From Bacillota bacterium (lineage in GTDB: Bacteria > Bacillota > Clostridia > Christensenellales > SZUA-584), in assembly GCA_023408075.1 (NCBI GenBank), contig JAEYKW010000031.1, forward strand, positions 1 to 64,000: a stretch of DNA of 64,000 nt, given 5' to 3'. The position numbers and the translations under genes were made by a program. A model generated the notes under the pieces. It was not told where the DNA came from. It saw only the letters and a list, made by a program, of their open reading frames with translations, and did no database searches. Positions 33,663 to 41,974 of the stretch are shown piece after piece; position 1 is the stretch's first letter; each line of letters opens with the position of its first letter.

Positions 33663-34249
33663 TGATGACTCAAACAGGCGTTTATCACGATCTTGTTGCG
33701 GGCATTGTGGCGGCGCTCGAGGCAAAGGACCATTTTACAGCCGATCATTCTCTGCGGGTCAGCGATATGACGGAGAGGGCATGCCAGCTTCTTGGACTGA
33801 CAGACGGGCAAACCGAAACAATACACTTGGCGGCTCATGTTCATGATATCGGAAAAATAGGCGTGCCGGATGCCGTTCTGCAAAAACCGGGCGCGCTTAA
33901 TGATGAAGAATGGCAGCTAATCCGCCGGCATCCGTCGATCGGGGCAGAAATACTTCGAAAATACGACGGGCTTTCCGAAATAGCCGACATCGTTCTGCAT
34001 CATCATGAGCGCTGGGACGGTAAAGGGTATCCGGACGGCCTGGCGAGAGATGGGATTCCGTTTGGCAGCCGGATTATTGCCGTGTGTGATTCGATTGATG
34101 CGATGATGAGCCAGCGATCTTACCGCAAATCGCTGAGCGCTGACGATTGCCGAAAAGAAATACTCGCAAACAGCGGCATCATGTATGACCCGGATATTGT
34201 AAAAGTGATCAGACATGAATGGAATGCGCTAACGGCTGATCACAGGTGA
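33659..34249 (+). CDS. HD-GYP domain phosphodiesterase
   Basis: Predicted cyclic-di-GMP phosphodiesterase consisting only of the catalytic domain, about 196 residues. Full signature: HSLRVSDMTERACQLLG, HVHDIGKIGVPDAVLQKPG (HD), HPSIGAEIL, and HHHERWDGKGYPDGLA (HHxxxxGxGYP). Three ATGs (33659, 33662, 33665) overlap the methyltransferase stop, so coupling is likely. No sensory or receiver domain is attached, so any regulation must be transcriptional or by a partner. Confidence 0.9.
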   Translation: MMMTQTGVYHDLVAGIVAALEAKDHFTADHSLRVSDMTERACQLLGLTDGQTETIHLAAHVHDIGKIGVPDAVLQKPGALNDEEWQLIRRHPSIGAEILRKYDGLSEIADIVLHHHERWDGKGYPDGLARDGIPFGSRIIAVCDSIDAMMSQRSYRKSLSADDCRKEILANSGIMYDPDIVKVIRHEWNALTADHR

Positions 34250-34309
34250 GTTTTTCCCGACGTCCGCCAAATAAAGCAGTGCGGGTGTTGTAAACTTTTC
34301 CGCTGAGCA

Positions 34310-34349
34310 TTGACAAGGCAAGAAAGAGGATGCTAACGTAAAGACTAAC
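34310..34349 (+). promoter_or_regulatory. Possible promoter with directly repeated CTAAC half-sites
   Basis: TTGACA (34310-34315) is followed by TAACGT (34334-34339) at 18 bp. CTAAC occurs at 34333-34337 and 34345-34349 in direct rather than inverted orientation. It may be a degenerate form of the operator seen elsewhere; weak. Confidence 0.3.
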
Positions 34350-34373
34350 AACCTCGATTGGAAATTGTAAACC

Positions 34374-35477
34374 GTGCTTAAGCTCATGAGCAAAGAAAAC
34401 ATTCATAAAGGCATTATTCTGCTTTTCATGCTGGCGGTGATATTCTGGACGGCGTTTTGCGGCGCAACGGGAGATGCGGAAACATCCACGGAAGCAGCTA
34501 TGCGCGGCTTTACGCTGATTCTCTGGTCAATTCTGCTGGAGGCGCTGCCGTTTGTGCTGCTCGGCACTGTGATATCCTCGCTGATACAGGTTTTCGTGAC
34601 GGAAGACATGATACTCAAAATACTGCCGAAGAGCAACTTTTTGCGCATGATGGTCGCATCGCTTTTCGGGCTTGTTTTTCCTGTTTGCGAATGCGCGATT
34701 ATTCCCATCACGCGCGGGCTGCTGAAAAAGGGGCTGCCGACAGGTCCCGCCATCGCGTTTATGATTGCCACACCCATTGTCAACCCCATTGTGCTGTTAT
34801 CGACATTTAACGCTTTTCCCTCAATGCCGCAAATGGTCATTTACCGGGCTGCGGGCGGTTTTATTGGCGCCATACTTATCGGGCTTATCGTGAGTCGGTT
34901 TGAAACCAAATCCGTACTCAAGGAAGGGCTGCCCGCATCGTGCGGCTGCGGCCATGACCATGGTCATGTGGAAGCCCAACATGAGCATGATGGATGTGAC
35001 TGCGGCCATGATCACAGCCACACAGACAGCGGCTGTGATCATACTTCGCACGAAAAGCCCGGTGTGTTGAAAGCGGTGTTGTCCCATACGAGTGCGGAGC
35101 TGCAAAGTGTGGGCATGTACCTGATATTCGGTGCGATTATCGCGGCAAGCATGCAAATGCTCATCCCCACGGATGTTCTGACGGGCATCGGCAACGGCCG
35201 TTTCCTTTCCATCGCCGTCATGATGCTGCTGGCGTTCGTGCTGTCGTTGTGCTCCGAAGCGGATGCGTTCATCGCCAGTACATTTCTGTTACGGTTTTCA
35301 GGCGCGTCGGTGCTCGCGTTTTTGCTAACCGGCCCGATGATCGATATCAAAAACACGCTCATGATGCTCGGGAGCTTCAAAAAGAAATTTTCAGTGATTC
35401 TGATACTGACGATATTGCTCGTGTGCTTCGCGCTTGCTGTGGCTGCAAGCTTCTTGATGGGAGGCAGCTATGCGTAA
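34374..35477 (+). CDS. DUF318-family permease with His-rich loop
   Basis: A 367-residue membrane protein of the DUF318/ArsP-type permease family. Typical segments are EALPFVLLGTVISSLIQVF, FPVCECAIIPITRGLLKKG, ATPIVNPIVLLST and LSLCSEADAFIASTF, within eight or so helices. Between the halves, residues about 185-225 form a His/Cys-rich cytoplasmic loop (CGCGHDHGH, HEHDGCDCGHDHSH), probably metal-binding. The start is uncertain: GTG at 34374 or ATG at 34386, neither with a good ribosome-binding site. It overlaps the next gene by 8 bp. Efflux of a transition metal or metalloid is inferred. Confidence 0.85.
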   Translation: MLKLMSKENIHKGIILLFMLAVIFWTAFCGATGDAETSTEAAMRGFTLILWSILLEALPFVLLGTVISSLIQVFVTEDMILKILPKSNFLRMMVASLFGLVFPVCECAIIPITRGLLKKGLPTGPAIAFMIATPIVNPIVLLSTFNAFPSMPQMVIYRAAGGFIGAILIGLIVSRFETKSVLKEGLPASCGCGHDHGHVEAQHEHDGCDCGHDHSHTDSGCDHTSHEKPGVLKAVLSHTSAELQSVGMYLIFGAIIAASMQMLIPTDVLTGIGNGRFLSIAVMMLLAFVLSLCSEADAFIASTFLLRFSGASVLAFLLTGPMIDIKNTLMMLGSFKKKFSVILILTILLVCFALAVAASFLMGGSYA

Positions 35478-36366
35478 CCGGGGTGCTCAATTCCTTTGGT
35501 TTGTGATATTGCTTGCGTTTGTGGCTGTGATGGGTATATTGCTGGTCGGCGGTGATATTCTGCTGTATCTCTCACCCAGAATGGTACCCGTGGCCTGGTT
35601 TGGTTTTGCCGTGATGATTTTTCTGGCTGCTTTTCAGCTGCGGCAGATCTTATCGGGCACTGCAAGTCATGAAAGAAAGATCCGCCTGAGCCATCTGGTG
35701 TTTCTGATTCCGATCATACTGATGATTACAGTGACACCTGATGAGAACACATCCGCCGCATTGCCCAACCAGAACATCAAGCTCGTCAGCATGGTCAAGA
35801 ATACACCAAGCGCTGCGGAGAGCGAAACGAACACTTTGCCCTCGCCCACAACTTCAGCGAAACCGTCCGAAGACAGTCAGGAAGCGCAGACGAGCCCCAT
35901 GTCCTCGGAAAGCCCGATAGAAGCAGACGAGCCCCAAGATGAGGCGGCCGATGCAATGCCTGCGTCGGACGCTGTGCCATGTGTACTGAAAAGCGGAACA
36001 GTGCCGTTTGATGATGCGACGGATTCATTTTCGGATATGCTTTATAACTCGGCCGAAGAATTGGCAGGCAAAAGCGTTAAGCTTTGCGGTTATGTCTATA
36101 AAGACGACTCTTTCCCGGAAAATACGGTGCTGCTTTCACGGATGTATATCAGCTGCTGTGCCGCAGACGCTTCCGTCGTGGGGTTCCACGTGCGGGTTAA
36201 AAACGCCGATGATTTTGAGAACGACGAGTGGATTTGCGTGCAGGGCACTATGCAGCCGTTTACAATGGATTATTATGGCGAACAGTATGAGCTTCCTATT
36301 CTGACTGATGGGACAATAACGCGCTGCGATGCGCCCGATGCCGAGGAAGCATACATATATCCCTGA
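35470..36366 (+). CDS. TIGR03943/DUF1980-family partner of the DUF318 permease
   Basis: A 298-residue protein of the YcgQ type, regularly paired with DUF318 permeases. Two N-terminal helices (about residues 8-30 and 38-58) and a third near 77-93 precede a Ser/Pro/Glu-rich linker (about 110-165). The C-terminal extracytoplasmic domain is OB-like: LAGKSVKLCGYVYKDDS, ISCCAADASVVGFHVR and WICVQGTMQPF. The CC pair in ISCCAADA is a family feature. It starts 8 bp inside the permease gene. Confidence 0.85.
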   Translation: MRNRGAQFLWFVILLAFVAVMGILLVGGDILLYLSPRMVPVAWFGFAVMIFLAAFQLRQILSGTASHERKIRLSHLVFLIPIILMITVTPDENTSAALPNQNIKLVSMVKNTPSAAESETNTLPSPTTSAKPSEDSQEAQTSPMSSESPIEADEPQDEAADAMPASDAVPCVLKSGTVPFDDATDSFSDMLYNSAEELAGKSVKLCGYVYKDDSFPENTVLLSRMYISCCAADASVVGFHVRVKNADDFENDEWICVQGTMQPFTMDYYGEQYELPILTDGTITRCDAPDAEEAYIYP

Positions 36367-36369
36367 GAA

Positions 36370-37185
36370 TCAGCCGAGCGCGGTGTCAAGCATCATCATG
36401 ATGCTAAAGCCGATAAGGCAGCCGATCGTGGAAATGTCGGTATTTGAATCGCCGCGCTGTGCCTCGGGAATCAACTCTTCCACGACCACATATATCATGG
36501 CGCCTGCCGCAAACGAAAGGGCATAGGGCAAAATGGACTGCATGGACACCACGGCAAGCGCGCCCAGAACACCCGCCATCGGTTCAACGAGGCCGGAGGC
36601 CTGACCGTATATAAATGATTTGGTGCGGGAAAAGCCTTCCCGCCGCAGCGGTATGGATACGGCTGCTCCCTCGGGAAAGTTCTGCAGCCCGATGCCGATT
36701 GCAAGCACGACGGCGCCCGCGATGGACGCGGTGGAAGAACCGATGGCTGCGGCACCGAACGCAACACCAACCGCGAGGCCTTCGGGAATGTTGTGCAGCG
36801 TAATGGCAAGAACAAGCAGAACGCTGCGCTGCCAGCTCGTTTTAATGCCTTCCGCTTTGCTGCGGTCGAGCCCGATATGAAGATGGGGCAGCAGTCTGTC
36901 AATCAAAAATAAAAATCCGCCCCCGGCCAGAAAGCCGATGGCCGCGACGAGCCACGACGGTGTGGGGCCGCCTTCGGCCATTTCAATGGCCGGGGCCAAT
37001 AAAGACCAAAAGCTGGCGGCGATCATAATGCCCGACGCAAACCCGAGCATGCTGTTCAATACCTTCTTATTGATGGTTTTGAAGAAAAAAACCAGCGAAG
37101 CGCCAAGCGCGGTGACAAACCATGTGAATAAAGTGGCAATCAGTGCTTGTGATACTGGCGGGATGCTCGCTAACCATTCGATCAT
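36370..37185 (-). CDS. ZIP-family metal transporter
   Basis: A 271-residue divalent-metal importer of the ZIP/ZupT type with about eight helices. The two metal-site helices are visible: HNIPEGLAVGVAFGAAA and ENFPEG-like GLQNFPEGAAVSIPLRREG. The short His-containing cytoplasmic loop (LPHLHIGLDRSKAEG) is typical. It lies 124 bases downstream of the second DtxR gene on the same strand, so it is probably cotranscribed with it or controlled by it. Iron, manganese and zinc are all possible substrates. Confidence 0.93.
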   Translation of the reverse strand: MIEWLASIPPVSQALIATLFTWFVTALGASLVFFFKTINKKVLNSMLGFASGIMIAASFWSLLAPAIEMAEGGPTPSWLVAAIGFLAGGGFLFLIDRLLPHLHIGLDRSKAEGIKTSWQRSVLLVLAITLHNIPEGLAVGVAFGAAAIGSSTASIAGAVVLAIGIGLQNFPEGAAVSIPLRREGFSRTKSFIYGQASGLVEPMAGVLGALAVVSMQSILPYALSFAAGAMIYVVVEELIPEAQRGDSNTDISTIGCLIGFSIMMMLDTALG

Positions 37186-37308
37186 TTTTCTGCACTCCTT
37201 ATCGGTTATTTATCGAATTATTTAAAGACAATTAAAACATACAAGCATAATCCGGAAAATGATAATCATAAGACAATCGCATATAGCAGTTTATTATTCA
37301 AAGAAAAA

Positions 37309-37677
37309 TCACTGCTTGCTTTTAATATGGGCTCCGATTTTTTCAAACGTTTCCTGACTGATCACATGCTCCATACGGCATGCATCCCGGCTTGCGGTTT
37401 CCGAACTGACACCAATCGCCGTAAGCCACTGCGTCAGCATGGTATGACGGTGGAATATCTTTTCGGCAATAGCGGTGCCTGTTTCGGTGAGCTCAATAAA
37501 CCCTTCGCCGTTCACCGATATATGCCCGGCTTTTTTTAATATCGACACAGCGCGGCTCACGCTGGGTTTTGAGAAGGACAACGCGTGTGCAATATCAATA
37601 GAACGGACGTAACCGTTTTTATTCTTTAACACAAGTATCGTTTCCAGATAGTTTTCACCGGATTCATATAGCTCCAT
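37309..37677 (-). CDS. DtxR-family metal-dependent regulator (second copy)
   Basis: A 122-residue regulator. The ATG at 37677 has GCGAGGTG just upstream and starts MELYESGENYLETIL, the family N-terminus; an upstream ATG adds eleven unlikely residues. Helix-turn-helix: SIDIAHALSFSKPSVSRAVSILKKAGHI. Metal-binding part: IFHRHTMLTQWLTAIGV and DACRMEHVISQETFEKI, in which Glu/His/Cys ligands of the MntR/DtxR site are recognisable. It is upstream of the ZIP gene and divergent from feoA2-feoA3-feoB2. Confidence 0.92.
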   Translation of the reverse strand: MELYESGENYLETILVLKNKNGYVRSIDIAHALSFSKPSVSRAVSILKKAGHISVNGEGFIELTETGTAIAEKIFHRHTMLTQWLTAIGVSSETASRDACRMEHVISQETFEKIGAHIKSKQ

Positions 37678-37763
37678 TGAGACACCTCGCTTTGGGTCAG
37701 CTATATGCATATATTAGCATTGACATGCCGGGTGCGCAATATTTAAATATATATGGTTACCTA

Positions 37764-37819
37764 TTGACAACCCAAGTTAGCGGATGTAAACTAAGATCGA
37801 AAAGATAGCATAGGCTAAC
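37764..37819 (+). promoter_or_regulatory. Promoter and operator of the second feo operon
   Basis: TTGACA (37764-37769) and TAAACT (37787-37792) are 17 bp apart. GATAGCATAGGCTAAC (37804-37819) begins 11 bp after the -10 and differs at one position from GTTAG-N6-CTAAC. A further GTTAG lies within the spacer (37776-37780). Confidence 0.6.
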
Positions 37820-37843
37820 TTGGCAAGAAAGCGAGGAACCGAT

Positions 37844-38053
37844 ATGCCGCTCACAAAGGCAAAGCCGGGCGAATGCATGACGATAAAGAAAATTACGGGT
37901 AAAGACGATACAATCAGATTTCTGAATCGTCTTGGCTTTATTGAAGGCCACCCCGTCACAGTGGTTTCGAGCATTGCCGGCAATTTGATACTGAAGGTCA
38001 AGGATACGCGCGTTGCGCTGGACAGACAGCTTTCCAGCCGTATCGTGGTATGA
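37844..38053 (+). CDS. feoA: FeoA-family protein (second copy)
   Basis: A 69-residue FeoA. GCGAGGA lies 7 bases before the ATG at 37844. TKAKPGECMTIKKITGKDDTIRFLNRLGFIEGHPVTVVSSIAGNLILKV-type sequence is spread across the whole protein; key pieces are NRLGFIEGHPVTVV and VALDRQLSSRIVV. It is followed 22 bases later by a third FeoA and then feoB2, an arrangement common in clostridia. Confidence 0.9.
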   Translation: MPLTKAKPGECMTIKKITGKDDTIRFLNRLGFIEGHPVTVVSSIAGNLILKVKDTRVALDRQLSSRIVV

Positions 38054-38075
38054 AGATATAAAGGAGGCTTTTTAA

Positions 38076-38294
38076 ATGACGTTAAAAGAGGTGCCCTGCG
38101 GCAATACGGTGACCGTAAAAAAGCTTGAGGGCGAGGGTGCTGTGAAGCGCAGGATTATGGATATGGGCATTACCAAAGGAACAACGGTACTCGTAAGAAA
38201 AATGGCTCCGCTGGGAGACCCCATTGAGGTCACAGTGCGCGGATATGAGCTTTCTGTCCGCAAAGCGGATGCCGAAAATATCATCGTGCAATAA
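38076..38294 (+). CDS. feoA: FeoA-family protein (third copy)
   Basis: A 72-residue FeoA with AAAGGAGGC before the ATG. LKEVPCGNTVTVKKLEGEGAV, RRIMDMGITKGTTVLVRKMAPLGDPI and VRGYELSVRKADAENIIV follow the family pattern closely and are more canonical than the second copy. It lies directly before the operator and feoB2. Confidence 0.92.
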   Translation: MTLKEVPCGNTVTVKKLEGEGAVKRRIMDMGITKGTTVLVRKMAPLGDPIEVTVRGYELSVRKADAENIIVQ

Positions 38295-38310
38295 TTTTTT
38301 TGATCATAAA

Positions 38311-38326
38311 GTTAGCAAAGTCTAAC
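38311..38326 (+). promoter_or_regulatory. DtxR-type palindrome between feoA3 and feoB2
   Basis: GTTAGCAAAGTCTAAC is a perfect GTTAG-N6-CTAAC site, 7 bases before the feoB2 ribosome-binding site. No convincing -35/-10 pair is seen, so it could act as a roadblock or serve an internal promoter. Confidence 0.6.
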
Positions 38327-38346
38327 CTGTATGAGGAGGAGTGACT

Positions 38347-40500
38347 ATGGGAATTCGTATGGCGCTGGCGGGAAACCCCAACAGCGGCAAAACAACGCTG
38401 TTTAACGCACTGACGGGCAGCACGCAATATGTGGGCAACTGGCCGGGCGTGACAGTGGAGAAGAAGGAAGGGAAACTGAAAAAGCAAAAAGATGTATCGG
38501 TGGTCGATCTGCCGGGCATCTACTCGCTTTCACCGTACACGTTGGAGGAAGTGATCGCACGCGATTTCATACTGAATGAAAAACCCGATGTGATTATCAA
38601 CATCGTGGACGCGTCAAATCTGGAACGGAATCTATATCTGACCACGCAGATCATTGAGCTCGGTGTGCCGACTGTGGTGGCACTCAACATGATGGACGTT
38701 GTCACGAAATGCGGCGATATCATTGATTGTTCAGTGTTGGAAAAAAGCCTCGGCTGCCCCGTTGTGCCGATATCGGCAATGAAGAACTCGGGCCTTGATT
38801 TGTTGGTTGAGCAAGCGATGACGCTGAACGGACGCAAGCCCACCCCGCTTGTCTTCTCGAAGGAAGTCGAGAAGGCGCTGGCGCAGATCGGCGAGGCAGC
38901 TGCGACCGAGAAGGCGCTGGCTGAGTTTAGCCCGCGCTGGCTGTCTGTAAAGCTCTTTGAGAACGACGAGAATCTGCTGCAAAAAGTTACGCTGACAGCG
39001 GCGCTGCAGGAAAAAGTGGATGCAGCCAGAGCGGCGGCAGAGAGCGCGCTGGATGATGACGCCGAGAGCATTATCACCAACGAGCGCTATGAATGCGTGA
39101 CAGCAGTGCTGGCGGGCGCTCATAAAAGAACAGCGAAGCCGAAGCTTTCCGTTTCCGATAAGATTGACAAAGTCATGACGAACCGCATACTGGCACTGCC
39201 TCTTTTTGTGCTGGTGATGTTTGCGGTCTATTATATCTCGGTTACTTCGCTGGGGACAATCGTGACCGACTGGACGAATGATACGCTTTTCGGCGAATGG
39301 ATTCAGCCAGGCGTGGGTGCGTGGCTCACCAATATCGGTGCGGCTGAGTGGCTGAACGATCTCATCGTGAACGGTATCATCGGCGGCCTCGCGGCACCGA
39401 TCGGCTTTGCACCTCAAATGGCCATATTGTTCTTCTTCCTGTCGATTCTCGAAGACTGCGGCTATATGGCACGCATCGCGTTCATTATGGACCGTATTTT
39501 CAGAAGGTTCGGACTTTCCGGCAAAAGCTTTATTCCGCTGCTGATTTCCACTGGCTGCGGCGTGCCGGGCATTATGTCGACCAAAACCATTGAAAATGAA
39601 AAGGACCGTCGGATGACGATTATCACCACGACCTTTGTGCCCTGCGGCGCGAAGCTGCCGGTCATCGCGCTGATTGCAGGCGCGATTATGGGCGGCGCAT
39701 GGTGGATGGCACCGTCGATGTACTTTATCGGCATACTCGCGGTTATTCTTTCGGGTGTTATATTAAAAAAGACAAAGATGTTTGCGGGCAAACCCGCTCC
39801 GTTTGTGATGGAGCTGCCTCAATACCATCTGCCGGCGATCAAGAATGTGCTGCTTCAGGTTTGGGAGCGCGTTTTCAGCTTCATAAAGAAAGCCGGAACG
39901 ATATTGTTCCTGTTCTGCGTCGTCATGTGGTTCCTCAGCACCTATGGCTTTGCGGACGGCCAGTTTGGCATGGTAGATGCGGAATATAGTCTGATTGCGG
40001 TTATCGGCGGCTTTATCGCCCCGGTCTTTATACCGCTCGGTTTCGGCACATGGCAGGCGGTGGCTTCCACCCTCTCGGGTTTTGTTGCCAAAGAGGGCAT
40101 CGTCAGTACGATGGCTATCCTCGTTGGACTCGGCGACTTGGGTGAGGGAGATCCTGGCCTTTGGACCGCAATAATGGGAATGTTCCCAAGCGCGATTGCG
40201 GCGTTCACATTCCTGATGTTCAATTTGCTCGATTCGCCCTGCTTGGCCGCAATCAGCACGATGAGCAAGGAAATGAACAGCCGGAGATGGACGGCTTTTG
40301 CGCTGGTCTATCAAAACCTGTTCTCCTATTGCATGGCGCTGTTGGTTTATCAGTTCGGCGTTCTGTTTACGGGCGGCGGATTTACCATCGGCACCGGTGT
40401 GGCCGTTGCACTCGCCGCAGTGGTGCTGTATCTGATATTCCGCCCCGGCAAAGGGAAGAATGCGGGTAACACATTAGCGTCTGCCAAGGCAGGGCTGTAA
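38347..40500 (+). CDS. feoB: Ferrous iron transport protein B (second copy)
   Basis: A 717-residue FeoB. GAGGAGG precedes the ATG at 38347, giving MGIRMALAGNP. G1 is GNPNSGKTT at residues 9-17, then VGNWPGVTVEKKEG, VVDLPGIYSLSPYTLEE and ALNMMDVV. The membrane part has STGCGVPGIMSTKTI and TTFVPCGAKLPVIAL with the conserved Gate cysteines. With two small FeoA genes in front and a Cys-rich FeoB partner behind, this is the fuller of the two Feo systems. Confidence 0.96.
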   Translation: MGIRMALAGNPNSGKTTLFNALTGSTQYVGNWPGVTVEKKEGKLKKQKDVSVVDLPGIYSLSPYTLEEVIARDFILNEKPDVIINIVDASNLERNLYLTTQIIELGVPTVVALNMMDVVTKCGDIIDCSVLEKSLGCPVVPISAMKNSGLDLLVEQAMTLNGRKPTPLVFSKEVEKALAQIGEAAATEKALAEFSPRWLSVKLFENDENLLQKVTLTAALQEKVDAARAAAESALDDDAESIITNERYECVTAVLAGAHKRTAKPKLSVSDKIDKVMTNRILALPLFVLVMFAVYYISVTSLGTIVTDWTNDTLFGEWIQPGVGAWLTNIGAAEWLNDLIVNGIIGGLAAPIGFAPQMAILFFFLSILEDCGYMARIAFIMDRIFRRFGLSGKSFIPLLISTGCGVPGIMSTKTIENEKDRRMTIITTTFVPCGAKLPVIALIAGAIMGGAWWMAPSMYFIGILAVILSGVILKKTKMFAGKPAPFVMELPQYHLPAIKNVLLQVWERVFSFIKKAGTILFLFCVVMWFLSTYGFADGQFGMVDAEYSLIAVIGGFIAPVFIPLGFGTWQAVASTLSGFVAKEGIVSTMAILVGLGDLGEGDPGLWTAIMGMFPSAIAAFTFLMFNLLDSPCLAAISTMSKEMNSRRWTAFALVYQNLFSYCMALLVYQFGVLFTGGGFTIGTGVAVALAAVVLYLIFRPGKGKNAGNTLASAKAGL

Positions 40501-40515
40501 TAAGGAGGGGTGAGC

Positions 40516-40686
40516 ATGTTCACTTTTATCGCCGATAATCTGGCGACAATACTGATTGGTCTGGTGGTGCTGGCGGCTGTCGCTTTAATCATAGTCTCAA
40601 TGGTAAAGAAAAAGAGAAGAGGCCAGACGATCGGCTGTAGCTGCGGAGGCTGTTCAGAATCATCGGCCCATGATAAGCATTGTTGA
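40516..40686 (+). CDS. FeoB-associated Cys-rich membrane protein
   Basis: A 56-residue protein, 15 bases after feoB2 with AAGGAGGGG upstream. One transmembrane helix (about residues 9-30, ending IIVSMVKKKRR) is followed by a cytoplasmic Cys-rich tail, CSCGGC at residues 41-46 and a terminal Cys56. This is the usual form of the small FeoB-associated (FeoC-like position) protein, thought to bind iron at the channel exit. Confidence 0.88.
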   Translation: MFTFIADNLATILIGLVVLAAVALIIVSMVKKKRRGQTIGCSCGGCSESSAHDKHC

Positions 40687-40729
40687 GTATTTACATAAGC
40701 CAATACTCCCTTTTATAGACCAACCTCAT

Positions 40730-40765
40730 AAAGGGCCGGTAAAATATTATCGGCCCCTTTACAAT
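40730..40765 (+). terminator. Terminator of the second feo operon
   Basis: AAAGGGCCG (40730-40738) pairs with CGGCCCCTTT (40751-40760), with one bulged base. The remaining bases to 41032 show no gene or recognisable element. This is the left flank of the phage-derived cassette, and no attachment-site repeat was found there. Confidence 0.6.
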
Positions 40766-41032
40766 TTTAAGTGTCATGTTTGAGCGGCTGTTGATTGCGA
40801 GGCGACAAGACAAAATAAAGTCGGCAATAACGGCGGTTACGTATTATACAGCTGAAATAGGATTTCGCCGGATGCTGTTCAGGAATTTGAGTCAACAAGA
40901 AAGGTAAGAAGAATTACATGTGGGCAAGACAGCGTTTTTCTATTGGGTTCAGGAGTTCGGCTATTTGGTATGAACACCCTTGAACGGCACTACAGAACCC
41001 TTATTGACGTTATATCGTTGATATCGTCAGCA

Positions 41033-41626
41033 TTAAAATTTGGCCCGCAGTTCAACAACTTTGCCCACGATTTGCAAAGGTAAGGCCGCGACTTCTTTGT
41101 TGGTGTAAAACATTGGCGAATACATTGAATTCGTGGGAATCAATGAAATTCCGTCCTGATGCTTCACAACTTTTTTAATTGTTGCGTCACTGCCGTTAAT
41201 GATAACCACACCGACTTCGCCACTTTCCAGATCTGCTTGCTCGCGTACAATAACGACATCACCCTCTGAGAACTTCGGCTCCATGCTGTCGCCTTTGATC
41301 TGCAAAGCAAAGAAACTGCCTTTCTTTAAAAATTCTGAAGGGATTTCTTCGTAATCGATAATTTCTTGTATGGCTTCAACAGGGATACCGGCTTGAATTC
41401 TGCCTAGAACCGGTATTTTTATCCCCTTGGGAGACCGTGAATCATTACCCAGAATATAATCAATCGACGCCTTATACAATTGAGATAGCTTAACCAAGGA
41501 TTGATTGTCTATTTTAACCTTATCATTTTCCCAATACGAATACGTATTCTGGGATATTCCCAGAAAATCAGCAAGGGCCTGCTGCGTGAGTCTTTGTTTT
41601 TTTCGAAGCTCTTTTAACCTGTTCAT
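41033..41626 (-). CDS. XRE/S24 self-cleaving phage repressor
   Basis: A 197-residue CI/LexA-type repressor. The helix-turn-helix is at residues 14-35 (TQQALADFLGISQNTYSYWE). After a linker, the Ala79-Gly80 dipeptide in GRIQAGIPVE is a probable autocleavage site. The S24 catalytic pair is Ser114 (KGDSMEP) and Lys151 (ATIKKVV). This predicts RecA-stimulated cleavage, so the tail cassette should be induced by DNA damage. It is transcribed away from the rest of the cassette, with an AT-rich operator region between. Confidence 0.92.
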   Translation of the reverse strand: MNRLKELRKKQRLTQQALADFLGISQNTYSYWENDKVKIDNQSLVKLSQLYKASIDYILGNDSRSPKGIKIPVLGRIQAGIPVEAIQEIIDYEEIPSEFLKKGSFFALQIKGDSMEPKFSEGDVVIVREQADLESGEVGVVIINGSDATIKKVVKHQDGISLIPTNSMYSPMFYTNKEVAALPLQIVGKVVELRAKF

Positions 41627-41639
41627 AAAGAATCTCCTG

Positions 41640-41970
41640 CCGTTTGATTAGATAGATCAACCTAAATTAATTAAAATTCAGCGTGTCCATACTATATTTC
41701 CAATTAAATTTTGAACAAACCCGTGCATTTGATATATCTTGATATATTATATCATTATTATTGATAAAATCAATATGGTAGATAATATATTGATATATTA
41801 TTGATTATATATTGCATTATCAACGTAATGGCTATATAATATCAATAAAATAGATAAAATTTGCGGATTAAGAGATTTTGAAGCAAATGAAAGGGTATGA
41901 AATCGATATGGGTTAACGCAAGAACAAAATAGAATTACTCAAAATACTTACAACAACAAAGGAGGCCGGA
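41640..41970. promoter_or_regulatory. AT-rich divergent control region of the tail cassette
   Basis: Gene-free stretch between repressor and Mor-like gene, strikingly AT-rich. TTGATATAT occurs at 41729, 41739 and 41790, the first two exactly 10 bp apart (one helical turn). Other related elements are the palindrome TTGATAAAATCAA (41760-41772) and ATATCAA near 41838. These are likely repressor operators, but no single promoter could be singled out. Confidence 0.55.
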
Positions 41971-41974
41971 TGGA

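Noticed and set aside
34332..34349. Full DtxR-type operator before the DUF318 permease
   Set aside because: The two CTAAC elements are in direct, not inverted, orientation and at the wrong spacing; kept only as a weak promoter-region note.
37245..37275. Fur-box-like AATGATAATCAT before the ZIP gene
   Set aside because: Only one half matches the TGATAAT-N-ATTATCA pattern; the other half does not, so it is not listed as a site.
40687..41032. Left attachment site or integrase for the phage-derived cassette
   Set aside because: No integrase is present and I found no direct repeat shared by this flank and 56968-57150; the ends of the cassette are therefore defined by gene content only.
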